Source of the DNA: Roseovarius sp.
GTDB taxonomy: Bacteria; Pseudomonadota; Alphaproteobacteria; Rhodobacterales; Rhodobacteraceae
Direction: 5' to 3'
Length of the DNA: 64,000 nt
NCBI GenBank assembly: GCA_014359765.1
Contig: JACIYT010000007.1
Location: 1 to 64,000, forward strand
The first letter of the stretch is position 1, and every line of letters starts with the position of its first letter. Both the position numbers and the translations under genes were made by a program. The notes beneath the pieces are model-generated. The model ran no database searches. It had not been told where the DNA came from and saw only the letters and a list, made by a program, of their open reading frames with translations. This document shows, in pieces, positions 1-8,810 of this stretch.

Positions 1-29
1 CGTAAATCAGAAGAATACGGTTTCCCCAT
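1..29 (-). CDS. IS630-family transposase, N-terminal fragment (runs off the left edge)
   Basis: Reading the minus strand from position 29 gives MGKPYSSDLR before the window ends. This opening (M-[AG]-[KR]-P-Y-S-x-D-L-R) is characteristic of IS630-type transposases, which carry a helix-turn-helix followed by a DDE integrase-like domain. A purine-rich ribosome-binding site (AAAGGGGG) lies about 9 bases upstream of this ATG. A second ATG four bases further upstream is out of frame and stops after eight codons, so position 29 is the better start. Only ten residues are visible, so whether the transposase is intact cannot be judged. Confidence 0.65.
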
Positions 30-121
30 CCATGCCGACCCCCTTTCACGGCAATCAGCATGAATCAGAAATCAAGCCGCGTGTGAATCCCAAAGATTCA
101 ACCTGGTCGTGGTCGACTCTA
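1..121 (-). mobile_element. End of an IS630-family insertion sequence
   Basis: This is the left edge of the window and only one end of the element is inside it. It carries the first codons of a minus-strand transposase (1-29) and about 90 bp of upstream terminal sequence. That sequence holds a small dyad (TGAATC at 84-89, GATTCA at 95-100). IS630 elements insert at a TA, often within CTAG; here CTAG sits at 119-122, exactly where the neighbouring channel gene ends. The boundary at 119-121 is inferred from that target rule, because the other terminal repeat is outside the window. Confidence 0.65.
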
Positions 122-2557
122 GCGTCCGTCGCCGTCGCCCTCCGGCCCGTCGAAATCGCCCTCGGCCAGCATCGCGGGCACCGCCGTGGAGGCGCCCGGC
201 GCGGCCGTCCCGGCAGGCGGTTGCGCCTCGCCGCGCAGCGTCTCGGGGTTGCGCAGCCACAGGTCGCGCTGCGGGAAGGGGATCTCGATTCCCTCCTCGG
301 CAAAGCGCCGGGCGATCTCGTGGTTCATGTCGGACTTCACGCTCGCCACCCAGTTCACATCGCGCAGGATCGCGCGGATCTCGAAATCGAGAGAGCTGTC
401 CCCGAACCCCTGGAACAGCACGGTGGGCTTGGGGTTCATCAGCACCATCGGATGCGCCTCGGCCACCTCGCGCAGGATCTGCTCCACCTTGCGCGTGTCG
501 GTGCCATAGGCCACCCCCACCGCCACGATGGCGCGGCCGACCGTGTTGCCGCGCGTGTAATTCGTCACCGTGCCGCTGACGAAATCGGCATTGGGCACGA
601 TCACGTCGGTGCGGTCGAAGGTCTCGATCCGGGTCGAGCGCACCGAAATCGCCCGCACATAGCCATGCTTGCCGCCGACCTCGATCCAGTCGCCCTCCGA
701 GATCGGCCGCTCGATCAGCAGAATGATGCCCGAGACGAAATTCGACACGATGTTCTGAAGGCCGAAACCGATGCCGACCGAGAGCGCCCCGGCGACGATG
801 GCGAGCGAGCTGAGGTCGATGCCCGCACTGGTGATGGCGATGAGCGCGGCAAGGAAGATCCCCACATAGCCCACCCCCGCGACGATCGCGTTGCGCCCGC
901 CGGTGTCGATGCGCGTCTTGGGCAGGATCGTGTTGCGGAGCGCGCCCTGCAACAGCCGCGTCGCCATGAAGCCCAGGCCAAACACGATCAGGAAGGTCAG
1001 GAACACCGCCGGCGAGAGCTTGATTCCGCCAAGGCTCACCCCTTCGGAGAGGCGCGTCCAGAAATCCATGAGCTGCGCCGGGCGCGCCCCCCAGATCAGG
1101 GCAAAGCCCGGCACCGACACCAGGATGAGCCCGAACCCCGCCAGCACCGGCACGAGCGAATCGCGCGCGCCTTCGCGGTTTCCGGTGATCATCACATAGA
1201 GCTCGGTAACCAGGCGTTGCAGGATCAGCAGCGCCGCCAGCATCAGCAGCGACATCGCCGTGGGCAGCATCAGCGCCTGCGCCGCCTTGACATAGCCCAC
1301 CGCCGCCAGCAGCGGACCGACAAGGGCCACCGCCACGATGACCCGCGACACCCCGCGCGTGATCATGTCGGCAAAGCGCGTCTCGCTCTCGGTGTCCTCC
1401 TCGCAGGCGCTCTGATGCTGCCGCAAGAGCGCGGCGACCCGCCATAGCAGCAACCCGGTCAGCACCTGCAACGGGAAGATCACGACATTGTTGGCCGCCT
1501 CGCTCCAGCCCGCGTCCCGCGCCACCTCCTGAACGATATAGAAGGCCGCGACCACGGCGCCGAGCAACGCCCCGTAGAGCCGCCCGAGATAGCGGGCGCG
1601 CTCATCGAGCCGCAGCATCGGACCATGCGGCTCGATCCGGGGGAAGACGCGCTGCGACAGCCAGCGCGCCTGCAGGTAGAGGAAGGCCGCCAGCAGGAGC
1701 GGCGCGAGAACGATCTGCCCCTTCGGCCCCAGAATGTCGGAAACCGTGATCGCCTGCACGAGCGCATAGACCCCCGCATAGGGCAGGAGCCACTCGCCCA
1801 GCGACACGCCGAAAATCGCGATCCAGCGGCCTGCGCTCGGCTCGCCCGTGTCCAGCCGGCGCATCACCCGCCCCGACCAGTTCCGCCCGCGCGTCAGCAG
1901 CACCAGCCCCAGAAGCGTCCAGGCGAAGATCACCGGGAGGTTGTCGTTGCGGATGACACGCCCCAGCGGGCTGCGCCAGGAATCCTGCACCTCGGTGCGG
2001 ATCTCGGCAAGCAGGGTGAAGATGCTGCGCGCCGCCTCGGGCCAGTGCAGCGGGTTGACCGGCATCGGCCCGAGCCGCAGCAGTTCGGCGGTCTGGCGCT
2101 CGCGGATCGTCTCGTCGATCCCCGCGATCAGTCCGTCGGCCCGGCTGCGCGCCAGTTCCGCCATGCGCACCGGCCCCTCCAGCCGTGCCAGCCGCCGGTT
2201 CAGCTCTGCGCGCTGCGCGGCGATCTCCTCGGGCTCGACCCCGTCTTCGGGCACCGGACCGAGCGCCTCGATCTGTTCGCGCAAGGTGCGCAGCGGCGTG
2301 GCGTTCGCGTCCTGCGCATCGACGAATTTCTGGCGGAATTCCACCACCTTTCGCCGCAGGTTCTCAAGCTCGGTCGTCGCGACCTCGTCGCTCTCGAGCG
2401 CGTCCTCGACAAGCGCCGCCAGATCCTCCCAGAGCGCATAATCGGGCCCGTTCATGGCCTGCTGCGCCTGTGCCGCAGGCACCCAGGACTGGCCCGGTGC
2501 CAGCCCGATCAGCGCCGCGCCAAGCGCGATCCACAGAGCGGCAAGAAGATGTCTCAT
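119..2557 (-). CDS. Large mechanosensitive ion channel, DUF3772-MscS type
   Basis: A predicted inner-membrane channel of 812 residues that would open under membrane tension to release solutes during hypo-osmotic shock. A signal peptide (MRHLLAALW start, AQAQQA near residue 33) leads into a long periplasmic helical region typical of DUF3772. Several membrane segments follow, then the MscS core at roughly residues 555-690, with the Gly/Ala-rich pore helix (AGALSVGIGFG) and IVPNADF of the cytoplasmic beta domain. The C-terminus is a Pro/Ala/Asp-rich tail. The start at 2557 overlaps the cysK stop by four bases (ATGA), making it the last gene of the operon. Its stop codon coincides with the IS630 target CTAG, so the original 3' end may have been altered. 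Confidence 0.9.
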   Translation of the reverse strand: MRHLLAALWIALGAALIGLAPGQSWVPAAQAQQAMNGPDYALWEDLAALVEDALESDEVATTELENLRRKVVEFRQKFVDAQDANATPLRTLREQIEALGPVPEDGVEPEEIAAQRAELNRRLARLEGPVRMAELARSRADGLIAGIDETIRERQTAELLRLGPMPVNPLHWPEAARSIFTLLAEIRTEVQDSWRSPLGRVIRNDNLPVIFAWTLLGLVLLTRGRNWSGRVMRRLDTGEPSAGRWIAIFGVSLGEWLLPYAGVYALVQAITVSDILGPKGQIVLAPLLLAAFLYLQARWLSQRVFPRIEPHGPMLRLDERARYLGRLYGALLGAVVAAFYIVQEVARDAGWSEAANNVVIFPLQVLTGLLLWRVAALLRQHQSACEEDTESETRFADMITRGVSRVIVAVALVGPLLAAVGYVKAAQALMLPTAMSLLMLAALLILQRLVTELYVMITGNREGARDSLVPVLAGFGLILVSVPGFALIWGARPAQLMDFWTRLSEGVSLGGIKLSPAVFLTFLIVFGLGFMATRLLQGALRNTILPKTRIDTGGRNAIVAGVGYVGIFLAALIAITSAGIDLSSLAIVAGALSVGIGFGLQNIVSNFVSGIILLIERPISEGDWIEVGGKHGYVRAISVRSTRIETFDRTDVIVPNADFVSGTVTNYTRGNTVGRAIVAVGVAYGTDTRKVEQILREVAEAHPMVLMNPKPTVLFQGFGDSSLDFEIRAILRDVNWVASVKSDMNHEIARRFAEEGIEIPFPQRDLWLRNPETLRGEAQPPAGTAAPGASTAVPAMLAEGDFDGPEGDGDGR

Positions 2558-3585
2558 GATTCGAACACCCCGGGGATGGCACGCGGCCCCTGATCGAGCC
2601 AGGGTGGCGTCGGCAGGCCCTTTTCGCGCAGGAATTCGGGATTGAAGAGCTTGGACTGGTAACGGTTGCCGAAATCGCACAGGACGGTGACGATCGTGTG
2701 CCCCGGCCCCATGTCGCGCGCCATGCGGATCGCGCCCGCGACATTGATGCCGGTCGAGCCGCCCATGCAGAGCCCCTCGTGCTCCAGCAGATCAAAGACG
2801 ATGGGCAGGGCCTCGGAATCGGGGATGTTGTAGCTGAAATCGGGGGTGAATCCTTCGAGATTGGCGGTGATGCGCCCCTGCCCGATGCCTTCGGTGATGG
2901 AACTGCCCTCGGCCTTCAGCACGCCGGTGGTGTAATAGCTGTGCAGCGCCGCACCGTCAGGGTCCGCCAGCCCGATCCTGACTCCCTTCGGCTGCAACGC
3001 CATCGCCACGCCCGCGAGCGTGCCGCCCGAGCCCACGGCGCAGATGAAGCCATCGACCTTGCCGCCGGTCTGCTCCCAGATCTCGGGGCCGGTCGTCTCG
3101 ACATGGGCCTGCCGGTTGGCCACGTTGTCGAACTGATTGGCCCAGATCGCACCATTGGGTTCGCTTTGTGCAAGTTTCTCGGCCAGACGGCCAGAATACC
3201 GCACGTAATTGTTCGGGTTCGCATAGGGTGCGGCCGGCACCTGCACCAGATCCGCCCCCGCCAGCCGCAGCATGTCCTTCTTTTCCTGGCTCTGCGTCTC
3301 GGGAATCACGATCACCGTGCGAAAGCCCATCGACGCCCCCACCAGCGCCAGCCCGATGCCGGTATTGCCGGCCGTGCCCTCGACGATCGTGCCGCCCGGC
3401 GCCAGCAGCCCGCGCGCCACCGCGTCGCGGATGATATAGAGCGCGGCGCGGTCCTTGACCGACTGGCCGGGGTTGAGGAATTCGGCCTTGCCGAGGATCT
3501 CGCAGCCGGTCAACTCGCTGGCGCGGCGCAGCCGGATGAGGGGCGTCTTGCCCACGGCCTCGGCCAGATCCCTCGCAATGCGCAT
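2554..3585 (-). CDS. cysK: Cysteine synthase (O-acetylserine sulfhydrylase)
   Basis: A PLP enzyme of 343 residues that makes cysteine from O-acetylserine and sulfide in the cytoplasm. The PLP lysine is in NPGQSVKDRAA near residue 45, and the cofactor phosphate loop is GSGGT. The substrate loop reads TAGNTG rather than the usual TSGNTG. Together with the insert around NPNNY this resembles the divergent mitochondrial/alphaproteobacterial branch rather than E. coli CysK. The start at 3585 has a good Shine-Dalgarno (AGGAGC). In Rhodobacter sphaeroides a cysK gene sits in the trgAB tellurite-resistance locus; the Nudix neighbour here recalls that arrangement, but the parallel is only suggestive. 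Confidence 0.88.
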   Translation of the reverse strand: MRIARDLAEAVGKTPLIRLRRASELTGCEILGKAEFLNPGQSVKDRAALYIIRDAVARGLLAPGGTIVEGTAGNTGIGLALVGASMGFRTVIVIPETQSQEKKDMLRLAGADLVQVPAAPYANPNNYVRYSGRLAEKLAQSEPNGAIWANQFDNVANRQAHVETTGPEIWEQTGGKVDGFICAVGSGGTLAGVAMALQPKGVRIGLADPDGAALHSYYTTGVLKAEGSSITEGIGQGRITANLEGFTPDFSYNIPDSEALPIVFDLLEHEGLCMGGSTGINVAGAIRMARDMGPGHTIVTVLCDFGNRYQSKLFNPEFLREKGLPTPPWLDQGPRAIPGVFES

Positions 3586-3641
3586 ATCCGTCGCTCCTGT
3601 CCTGTCCCGGCTCTCAGCTTTAGGCGCTGCGCGGCGGGAAC

Positions 3642-4520
3642 TCAACCCGCCGCCCGGAGGCGCGCGCGCTCACGCTCGAGCCACAGAAGGCCGAGAACCA
3701 GCGGCCCGTTATTGGCCTCGCCCGTGCGCAGGAGGTCCATCGCGCGCGCGAAACCGATGACATGGGTGCGGATGTCCTCGTCTTCGTCATCCAGCCCGCC
3801 GCGCCCCTCGCGCATCTCCGGCAGATCGCATATGCCGAGAAAGAGGTGAAAGACCTCGGTCGAATAGCCCGGCGTGCAGTAATGGCTCGAGATCTTCTCC
3901 AGCCCGCGCAACACCAGCCCCGCCTCCTCGAGGCATTCGCGGCGCGCGGTCTGCTCGGGTGTCTCGCCGCCATCGATGCGGCCCGCCACCGGCTCCAGCA
4001 GGAAGGGCAGCGGATCGCCGCGCCCGTAGGGGCCCATGCGGAACTGCTCCACCAGAAGCACACGGTCGCGCGCCGGATCATAGGGCAGCACCAGCGCCGC
4101 ATCGGTCGCCACGAAGACCTCGCGCACCACCTCCGCGCTCTGCCCGCCATCGAAGAGCGGCGCCCGGAGCCGGTAGCGCCGGGTCAGGAAGAACCCGTCA
4201 TGGGTGATCTCACCGGCCAGCTCGGTGACCGCCGCGCGCGGCGTGTCGCTGCGCAGGGTCGCGGGCGCGGGATGCGCCCGCGCGGCAAGCCGCGCCTGGG
4301 CCCGGGCGAGGATCGTCTGCCGGCGCGCGGCCATCTCGGGCGCGCCCACCCCCCGCGCGAAACCGCGCAGCACCTCGTCGAGCGCCTCGGCGCAGAGCGC
4401 CGCGCCGACGCCCGTCCCCAGAACCGCCGTGACATAGGCCTTCTCGGCGGCACTCAGGGGCATTGCCGCCCCTCCCGCGCGCGGGCCTTCGCGATGGTGG
4501 CAAGGTTGCGCATCGGTCAT
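3642..4520 (-). CDS. Nudix hydrolase, ADP-ribose pyrophosphatase-like
   Basis: A protein of 292 residues with a complete Nudix box (GRIDGGETPEQTARRECLEE, roughly residues 190-210), whose glutamates bind the catalytic metal. Surrounding features (EQFRMGP, CTPGYSTEVFHLF) match the ADP-ribose pyrophosphatase/NudF subgroup, which hydrolyses nucleoside diphosphate sugars. The N-terminal ~100 residues are an Ala-rich helical region I do not recognise. The start at 4520 overlaps the CFA synthase stop as ATGA; an internal ATG at 4463 (MPLSAAEK) would remove 19 residues and is a plausible alternative. TrgB of the Rhodobacter tellurite locus is also a Nudix protein, so a TrgB-like role is possible but unproven. 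Confidence 0.82.
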   Translation of the reverse strand: MTDAQPCHHREGPRAGGAAMPLSAAEKAYVTAVLGTGVGAALCAEALDEVLRGFARGVGAPEMAARRQTILARAQARLAARAHPAPATLRSDTPRAAVTELAGEITHDGFFLTRRYRLRAPLFDGGQSAEVVREVFVATDAALVLPYDPARDRVLLVEQFRMGPYGRGDPLPFLLEPVAGRIDGGETPEQTARRECLEEAGLVLRGLEKISSHYCTPGYSTEVFHLFLGICDLPEMREGRGGLDDEDEDIRTHVIGFARAMDLLRTGEANNGPLVLGLLWLERERARLRAAG

Positions 4521-5770
4521 CCCGGCCTTGCGATGGTGATCTGCATCACATCGCAACTACCCCCCCGGAACGCCGCCGCGCAAGAGGTGAGGTAGAAATT
4601 CCACATCCGCCGGAACCGCGCGTCAAAGCCCATGGCGGCGATCTCGGGCCAGCGCGCGTTGAACGTGGCGTGCCAGCGGCGCAGCGTTTCCGAATAGCTC
4701 TGACCGAAGGTGACGGCGCTCAGCTCGCGCAGGCCGGCGCGCGCGATCTGCCCGCGCAATGCCGCAGGCCCCGGCAACATGCCGCCGGGAAAGATGTATT
4801 TCTGGATGAAATCCACCTCCTTGCGATAGGCCTCGAAGCGACGATCCTCCAGCGTGATGATCTGGAGCGTGGCGCGCGCGCCAGGCTTGAGCCGCCCGCG
4901 CAGCGTGTCGAAGAACACCGGCCAGTATTTCTCACCCACGGCCTCGAACATCTCGATGCTGGCCACGCCGTCATAGGTGCCCGTCTCGTCGCGGTAGTCC
5001 TGCAATTTCAGCGTGACGCGATCCGAAATCCCCGCATCTGCCATGCGTTTTCGCGCATGGGCAAGCTGCGCCGGGCTGATCGTGAGGCCGGTCACGCGCA
5101 GCCCCCGCTCCCTCGCCGCATATTCGGCAAACCCGCCCCAGCCGCAGCCGATTTCCAGAACGTGATCGCCCGGGCGCACCCCCATCGCATCGACCATGCG
5201 GGCATATTTCGCGCGCTGCGCCTCCTCGAGACGCTCGGCACCGGTCTCGAAAAAGGCGCTCGAATAGGTCATCGTCCGGTCGAGCCAGAGCGCGTAGAAA
5301 TCATTGCCCAGATCGTAATGATATTCGATGTTGCGCCGCGCCTGTTCCTTCGAGTTGCGCCTGAGCCAAAAACGCAGCCGCTCGTAGAACTGCACGAGTC
5401 TCTGGCCCGGATAGCCGCAATAGATGGCGTCGTTGTCATCGCTGAGCAGGTCCATGAAGGCCTGAAGATCCGGCGTGGACCAGTCGCCATCGAGATAGGC
5501 CTCGCTGAAACCCAGATGCCCCTCGCGCACCAGCCGCGCGAATACCTCGGGGTCGTGGATGTGCAACTCGGCCGCGATGCCCGGGGCGTGCCCCTCGGCG
5601 CGAAATACCCGCCCGTCGGGAAGCCGGATATCGAGCCGCCCCGCCCGCATCGCCTGCGCCACCGCGAAACACTGCGCAAAATAGCGCGGCAGGCACTGCT
5701 CCCCTTGCGTCTTGAGGCGCACCGCGCCGGCGCTGTCTGCCCCTGCCATCATGTCCACCATGTCTGTCAT
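4517..5770 (-). CDS. cfa: Cyclopropane-fatty-acyl-phospholipid synthase
   Basis: An enzyme of 417 residues that uses S-adenosylmethionine to methylenate cis double bonds in membrane phospholipid acyl chains. The SAM-binding motif VLEIGCGWGGFAE lies near residue 205. The family signatures YDLGNDFYALWLD (substrate side) and FIQKYIFPGGMLPG are both present. Length fits the family. It overlaps the photolyase stop and the Nudix start by four bases each, so it should be translated from the same message. In Rhodobacter, CFA and photolyase genes both belong to the singlet-oxygen (RpoE/ChrR) response; their coupling here fits a photo-oxidative stress role, though I see no clear RpoE-type promoter. Confidence 0.92.
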   Translation of the reverse strand: MTDMVDMMAGADSAGAVRLKTQGEQCLPRYFAQCFAVAQAMRAGRLDIRLPDGRVFRAEGHAPGIAAELHIHDPEVFARLVREGHLGFSEAYLDGDWSTPDLQAFMDLLSDDNDAIYCGYPGQRLVQFYERLRFWLRRNSKEQARRNIEYHYDLGNDFYALWLDRTMTYSSAFFETGAERLEEAQRAKYARMVDAMGVRPGDHVLEIGCGWGGFAEYAARERGLRVTGLTISPAQLAHARKRMADAGISDRVTLKLQDYRDETGTYDGVASIEMFEAVGEKYWPVFFDTLRGRLKPGARATLQIITLEDRRFEAYRKEVDFIQKYIFPGGMLPGPAALRGQIARAGLRELSAVTFGQSYSETLRRWHATFNARWPEIAAMGFDARFRRMWNFYLTSCAAAFRGGSCDVMQITIARPG

Positions 5771-7191
5771 GTCCGGACCTCCCTTTGTTCATAAGCCGCA
5801 AGCGCCCGCCGGCGCCCCTCGGCCAGACCGATCAGCGGCGCGGGGTATGGATCACCGGGGTCAAGGCCCCAACTGCGCGGCACCGCGTCGAAATAGCTCA
5901 GCGCCGATGCCGACGGACGCGCCTGCCCCTCGGCGATCCAGGCGCGCGCATAGGCCCCTTCGGGATCGAACCTGGCCAACTGCGTCTCGGGATTGAAGAT
6001 GCGGAAATAGGGCGCGGCATCGGGGCCGCAGCCCGCCACCCACTGCCAGCCCATCGCGTTCGACGCCGGATCCCAATCGGTCAGGCAGTCGGCGAACCAG
6101 TCCATCCCCACGCGCCAATGCACCATCATGTGCTTGGTCAGATAGGAGGCGACATTCATCCGCGCGCGGTTGTGCATCTTTCCTGTCACATACATCTCGC
6201 GCATCGCGGCATCGACAAAGGGCACGCCGGTGCGCCCCTGTTTCCAGCGCAGCACCGCGCCCGCCTCGCCGTCGCTCCAGGGAAAGGCGTCCCATTCGGG
6301 CCGCCAGTTCCGCGTGAGGATCTCCGGCGTGTGATACATCAGGTGATAGGCAAACTCGCGCCACACAAGCTCTTTCAGCCAGTGCTCGGCCCCCTGCGCC
6401 CCCTCGTGCAGCGCGACGAGCCCCGCGTGCCAGCAGGTGCGCGGCGAAATCTCGCCATAGGTCAGGTTCTCCGACAGGCCCGACGTGCCGGCAATGCCGG
6501 GAGTGTTGCGCGCCTCCTTGTAGGGGCCGATGCCATGGGCGACGAAGGCCCCGAGCCGGTCCAGCGCCGCCGCCTCGCCCACGCATTGATGAGGCGCGCA
6601 GACCGCCGCGCCACGATCCATCGCGGCCCCTATCCGCCAGTCGTCGAGCGCCTCGCTGTCGGGCCAGGTCTCGGGCGCGGGGATGCGCGGCGGGGCCGCT
6701 TGCGGTGCCGGCACCTCGCGGTCCTTCACCGCGCGCCACATCGGGCTGTAGACCCGGTAGAAGCCACCTGTGCCAGTCTCGACCGTCCAGGGCTCGAACA
6801 GCAGATGGGAATTGTGGCTTTGCGCCTCGATGCCCGCCTCTTTCAGCGCCGCCTTCACGTCCCTGTCGCGCGCGATCGCCTGCGGGTCATAGAGGCGCGA
6901 CCAGTGCACCGCGCGCGCGCCCGTCTCGGCGACCAGCGCCGGGATCACCGCGCGCGCATCGCCCCGCCGCAGGATGAGCCGGCTGCCCCGCGCCGCCAGA
7001 TCGCGCGCAAGCTGCCCGAGCGACAGACCCAGCCGCCATTTCGCTGCCGCCCCGAGCCGCGCCACGCTCGCGTCATGGATGAAAACCGGGATCACCGGCC
7101 CGCCACGCGCACAGGCGGCCAGCAGCGCGGGATGATCGCCCAGCCGCAGATCGCGCCGCAGCCAGAGAAGTGTCGCGCGTTTTTGCTCCAT
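5767..7191 (-). CDS. phrB: Deoxyribodipyrimidine photo-lyase (CPD photolyase, class I)
   Basis: A protein of 474 residues that repairs cyclobutane pyrimidine dimers with blue light. The N-terminal antenna-binding domain starts LLWLRRDLRLGDHPALL. The C-terminal FAD domain contains the signature run TGKMHNRARMNVASYL, and the helix with WDPASNAMGWQWVAGCG. The ATG at 7191 is preceded by AAGGGGC. A GTG at 7242 would overlap the upstream stop as GTGA and add 17 residues, but these look non-native (Pro/Arg-rich), so I prefer 7191. The gene is coupled to cfa downstream. Confidence 0.93.
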   Translation of the reverse strand: MEQKRATLLWLRRDLRLGDHPALLAACARGGPVIPVFIHDASVARLGAAAKWRLGLSLGQLARDLAARGSRLILRRGDARAVIPALVAETGARAVHWSRLYDPQAIARDRDVKAALKEAGIEAQSHNSHLLFEPWTVETGTGGFYRVYSPMWRAVKDREVPAPQAAPPRIPAPETWPDSEALDDWRIGAAMDRGAAVCAPHQCVGEAAALDRLGAFVAHGIGPYKEARNTPGIAGTSGLSENLTYGEISPRTCWHAGLVALHEGAQGAEHWLKELVWREFAYHLMYHTPEILTRNWRPEWDAFPWSDGEAGAVLRWKQGRTGVPFVDAAMREMYVTGKMHNRARMNVASYLTKHMMVHWRVGMDWFADCLTDWDPASNAMGWQWVAGCGPDAAPYFRIFNPETQLARFDPEGAYARAWIAEGQARPSASALSYFDAVPRSWGLDPGDPYPAPLIGLAEGRRRALAAYEQREVRT

Positions 7192-7238
7192 GCCCGCCCC
7201 TTGTCTGCCTCCTGTTACGCGAGGTGGCACAGGCCGGA

Positions 7239-8459
7239 TCACAGAATCTCGTCGAGCGCCGCGATGAGCCGCGCGACCTCTTCGGCAGTGGTGTAATGCA
7301 CGAAGCTCAGTCGCAGCACGCCCCGGTCCATGTCCACCCCCATCGCCTGAAGCGGGCGCTGCGCATAGAAATCCCCACCCCCCGCCATGATCGCGCGCGC
7401 GGCCAGATCCTCCGCCGCCTGCCGCCCCGGACGGTTGAGGGCGACCGCCACGGTCGGGGCCTTCTGCACCGCATCCACCGGCCCGATCAGGCGCACCGAA
7501 TTACGATCCTTCAGATAATCGAGCAGCGGCTGCAACAGCGCCACCTCATGCGCGCGCATGAGATCGTGCACCCCCGCATTGCGCGCCGCCGCATCGCCCG
7601 CGATGCCGTGATGGGCGGCCAGCGCGTCGATATAATCGGCCATCCCCGCACAGGCCGCCACCTGCGCATGGTCGGGGCCTGCGGGGGTGAAGCGTTTGTA
7701 GAGCGTGCCGCCGTTGAAATGATGTCCCTGATTGGGCAGCAGATTGGCCAGTTCGCGGCGCATGACCATGATGCCCTGATGCGGACCATAGGTCTTGTAG
7801 GCCGAAAAGAGGTAGATATCAGGCCCCATCCGGCCCACCTCGGGCAGACCATGGGGCGCGTAGCTCACCCCATCGACACAGACAAAGGCCCCGGCGGCAT
7901 GGGCGCGCGCGGTGATCTCGACCACCGGGTTGATCGCGCCGACCACGTTCGAGCAATGCGGAAAACAGACCAGCCGCACGCGCTCGTCGAGCAGGTTTTC
8001 GAGATCATTCGGGTCGAGCAGCCCGCTCTCGGGGTCGATCCGCCATTCGCGGATCTCGAAACCGTCCTCGGCGAGGCGCCGCCACGGGCCGGAATTCGCC
8101 TCGTGGTCCTGATTGGTGACGACGATCGCATCGCCGGGCGCCATCCATTGCCGGAACGCCTGCGCGAGGACATAGGTATTGGCGCTGGTCGAGGGGCCGA
8201 AGCTCAGCTCATCGGTGGCCACGCCCATCATGGCGGCGAGCCGCGCGCGCGCCTCGTCCATCTCCTCGCCCGCCAGCCGGCTCGCGGCATAGGGGCCGTA
8301 GGGCTGCACCTTGCGGCTGCGGTAGAAGCGTTCGAGCCGCGCGATCACCGGCGCGCAGGTATAGGACCCGCCGGCATTCTCGAAAAACGCCTGCCCCGCC
8401 AGCGACGGTTCGGCAAAGGCGGGAAACTGCGCCCGCACGAAATCCAGATCAAGCGCCAT
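7239..8459 (-). CDS. Class-V aminotransferase, cysteine desulfurase-like
   Basis: A fold-type I PLP enzyme of 406 residues related to the SufS/CsdA cysteine desulfurases and isopenicillin epimerases. The PLP lysine is in FSAYKTYGPHQG near residue 225, with the upstream aspartate in FVCVDGVSYAPHG and the N-terminal FENAGGSYTC. It lacks an obvious mobile loop with the desulfurase-type catalytic cysteine, so the substrate is uncertain. Genes like it are usually annotated 'cysteine desulfurase-like'. The start at 8459 follows GGAGGGGGTGGAT, a strong ribosome-binding site; an ATG at 8474 lies upstream of that site and is less likely. It is the first gene of the photolyase/cfa operon. Confidence 0.82.
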   Translation of the reverse strand: MALDLDFVRAQFPAFAEPSLAGQAFFENAGGSYTCAPVIARLERFYRSRKVQPYGPYAASRLAGEEMDEARARLAAMMGVATDELSFGPSTSANTYVLAQAFRQWMAPGDAIVVTNQDHEANSGPWRRLAEDGFEIREWRIDPESGLLDPNDLENLLDERVRLVCFPHCSNVVGAINPVVEITARAHAAGAFVCVDGVSYAPHGLPEVGRMGPDIYLFSAYKTYGPHQGIMVMRRELANLLPNQGHHFNGGTLYKRFTPAGPDHAQVAACAGMADYIDALAAHHGIAGDAAARNAGVHDLMRAHEVALLQPLLDYLKDRNSVRLIGPVDAVQKAPTVAVALNRPGRQAAEDLAARAIMAGGGDFYAQRPLQAMGVDMDRGVLRLSFVHYTTAEEVARLIAALDEIL

Positions 8460-8562
8460 ATCCACCCCCTCCACATGGCCATGCCGCCAAGAGACACCAA
8501 AGCCCTCCGGCCTGCAACCGGGGGCGGGCAGATCGTGTCGAAAGGAACATGGCGCGGTGCGA

Positions 8563-8796
8563 TCAGCCCCTGCGCCCGGCGCGGGCGCGGTAATGGGCGA
8601 GCACGAAGAGCCGGATCGCCGAGGCGAGGCCGGTATCGGGTGCGCGCGCGGCGTCGATCTCGGCGGCGAGCGCGTTGAGCGCCCGGCCCTCTTCGCGGGC
8701 GATCTCGCGGAAGGCCTGCCAGAAGGGCTCTTCCAGCGAAACGCTGGTGCGATGCCCCATCAGCGTGAGCGAGCGCTTGACCGGCCGCGCGCTCAT
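8563..8796 (-). CDS. Ribbon-helix-helix domain protein (RHH_4 type)
   Basis: A small protein of 77 residues with a beta strand (HRTSVSLE) followed by two helices (EPFWQAFREIAREEG and LNALAAEIDAAR). This layout is typical of the alphaproteobacterial RHH_4 family (pfam13467), which are presumed DNA-binding dimers. It is basic and ends AHYRARAGRRG. It lies between the photolyase operon and the DUF4169/fumC pair in the same orientation, with a dispersed repeat immediately upstream at 8811-8876. Targets are unknown. In other Rhodobacterales the gene is also found next to DUF4169 and fumC, as far as I recall. Confidence 0.8.
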   Translation of the reverse strand: MSARPVKRSLTLMGHRTSVSLEEPFWQAFREIAREEGRALNALAAEIDAARAPDTGLASAIRLFVLAHYRARAGRRG

Positions 8797-8810
8797 CGCA
8801 GGCGGGGCAT

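Noticed and set aside
7239-7242. GTG start for the photolyase overlapping the aminotransferase stop
   Set aside because: It adds 17 residues that do not look like the family; the ATG at 7191 has its own ribosome-binding site.
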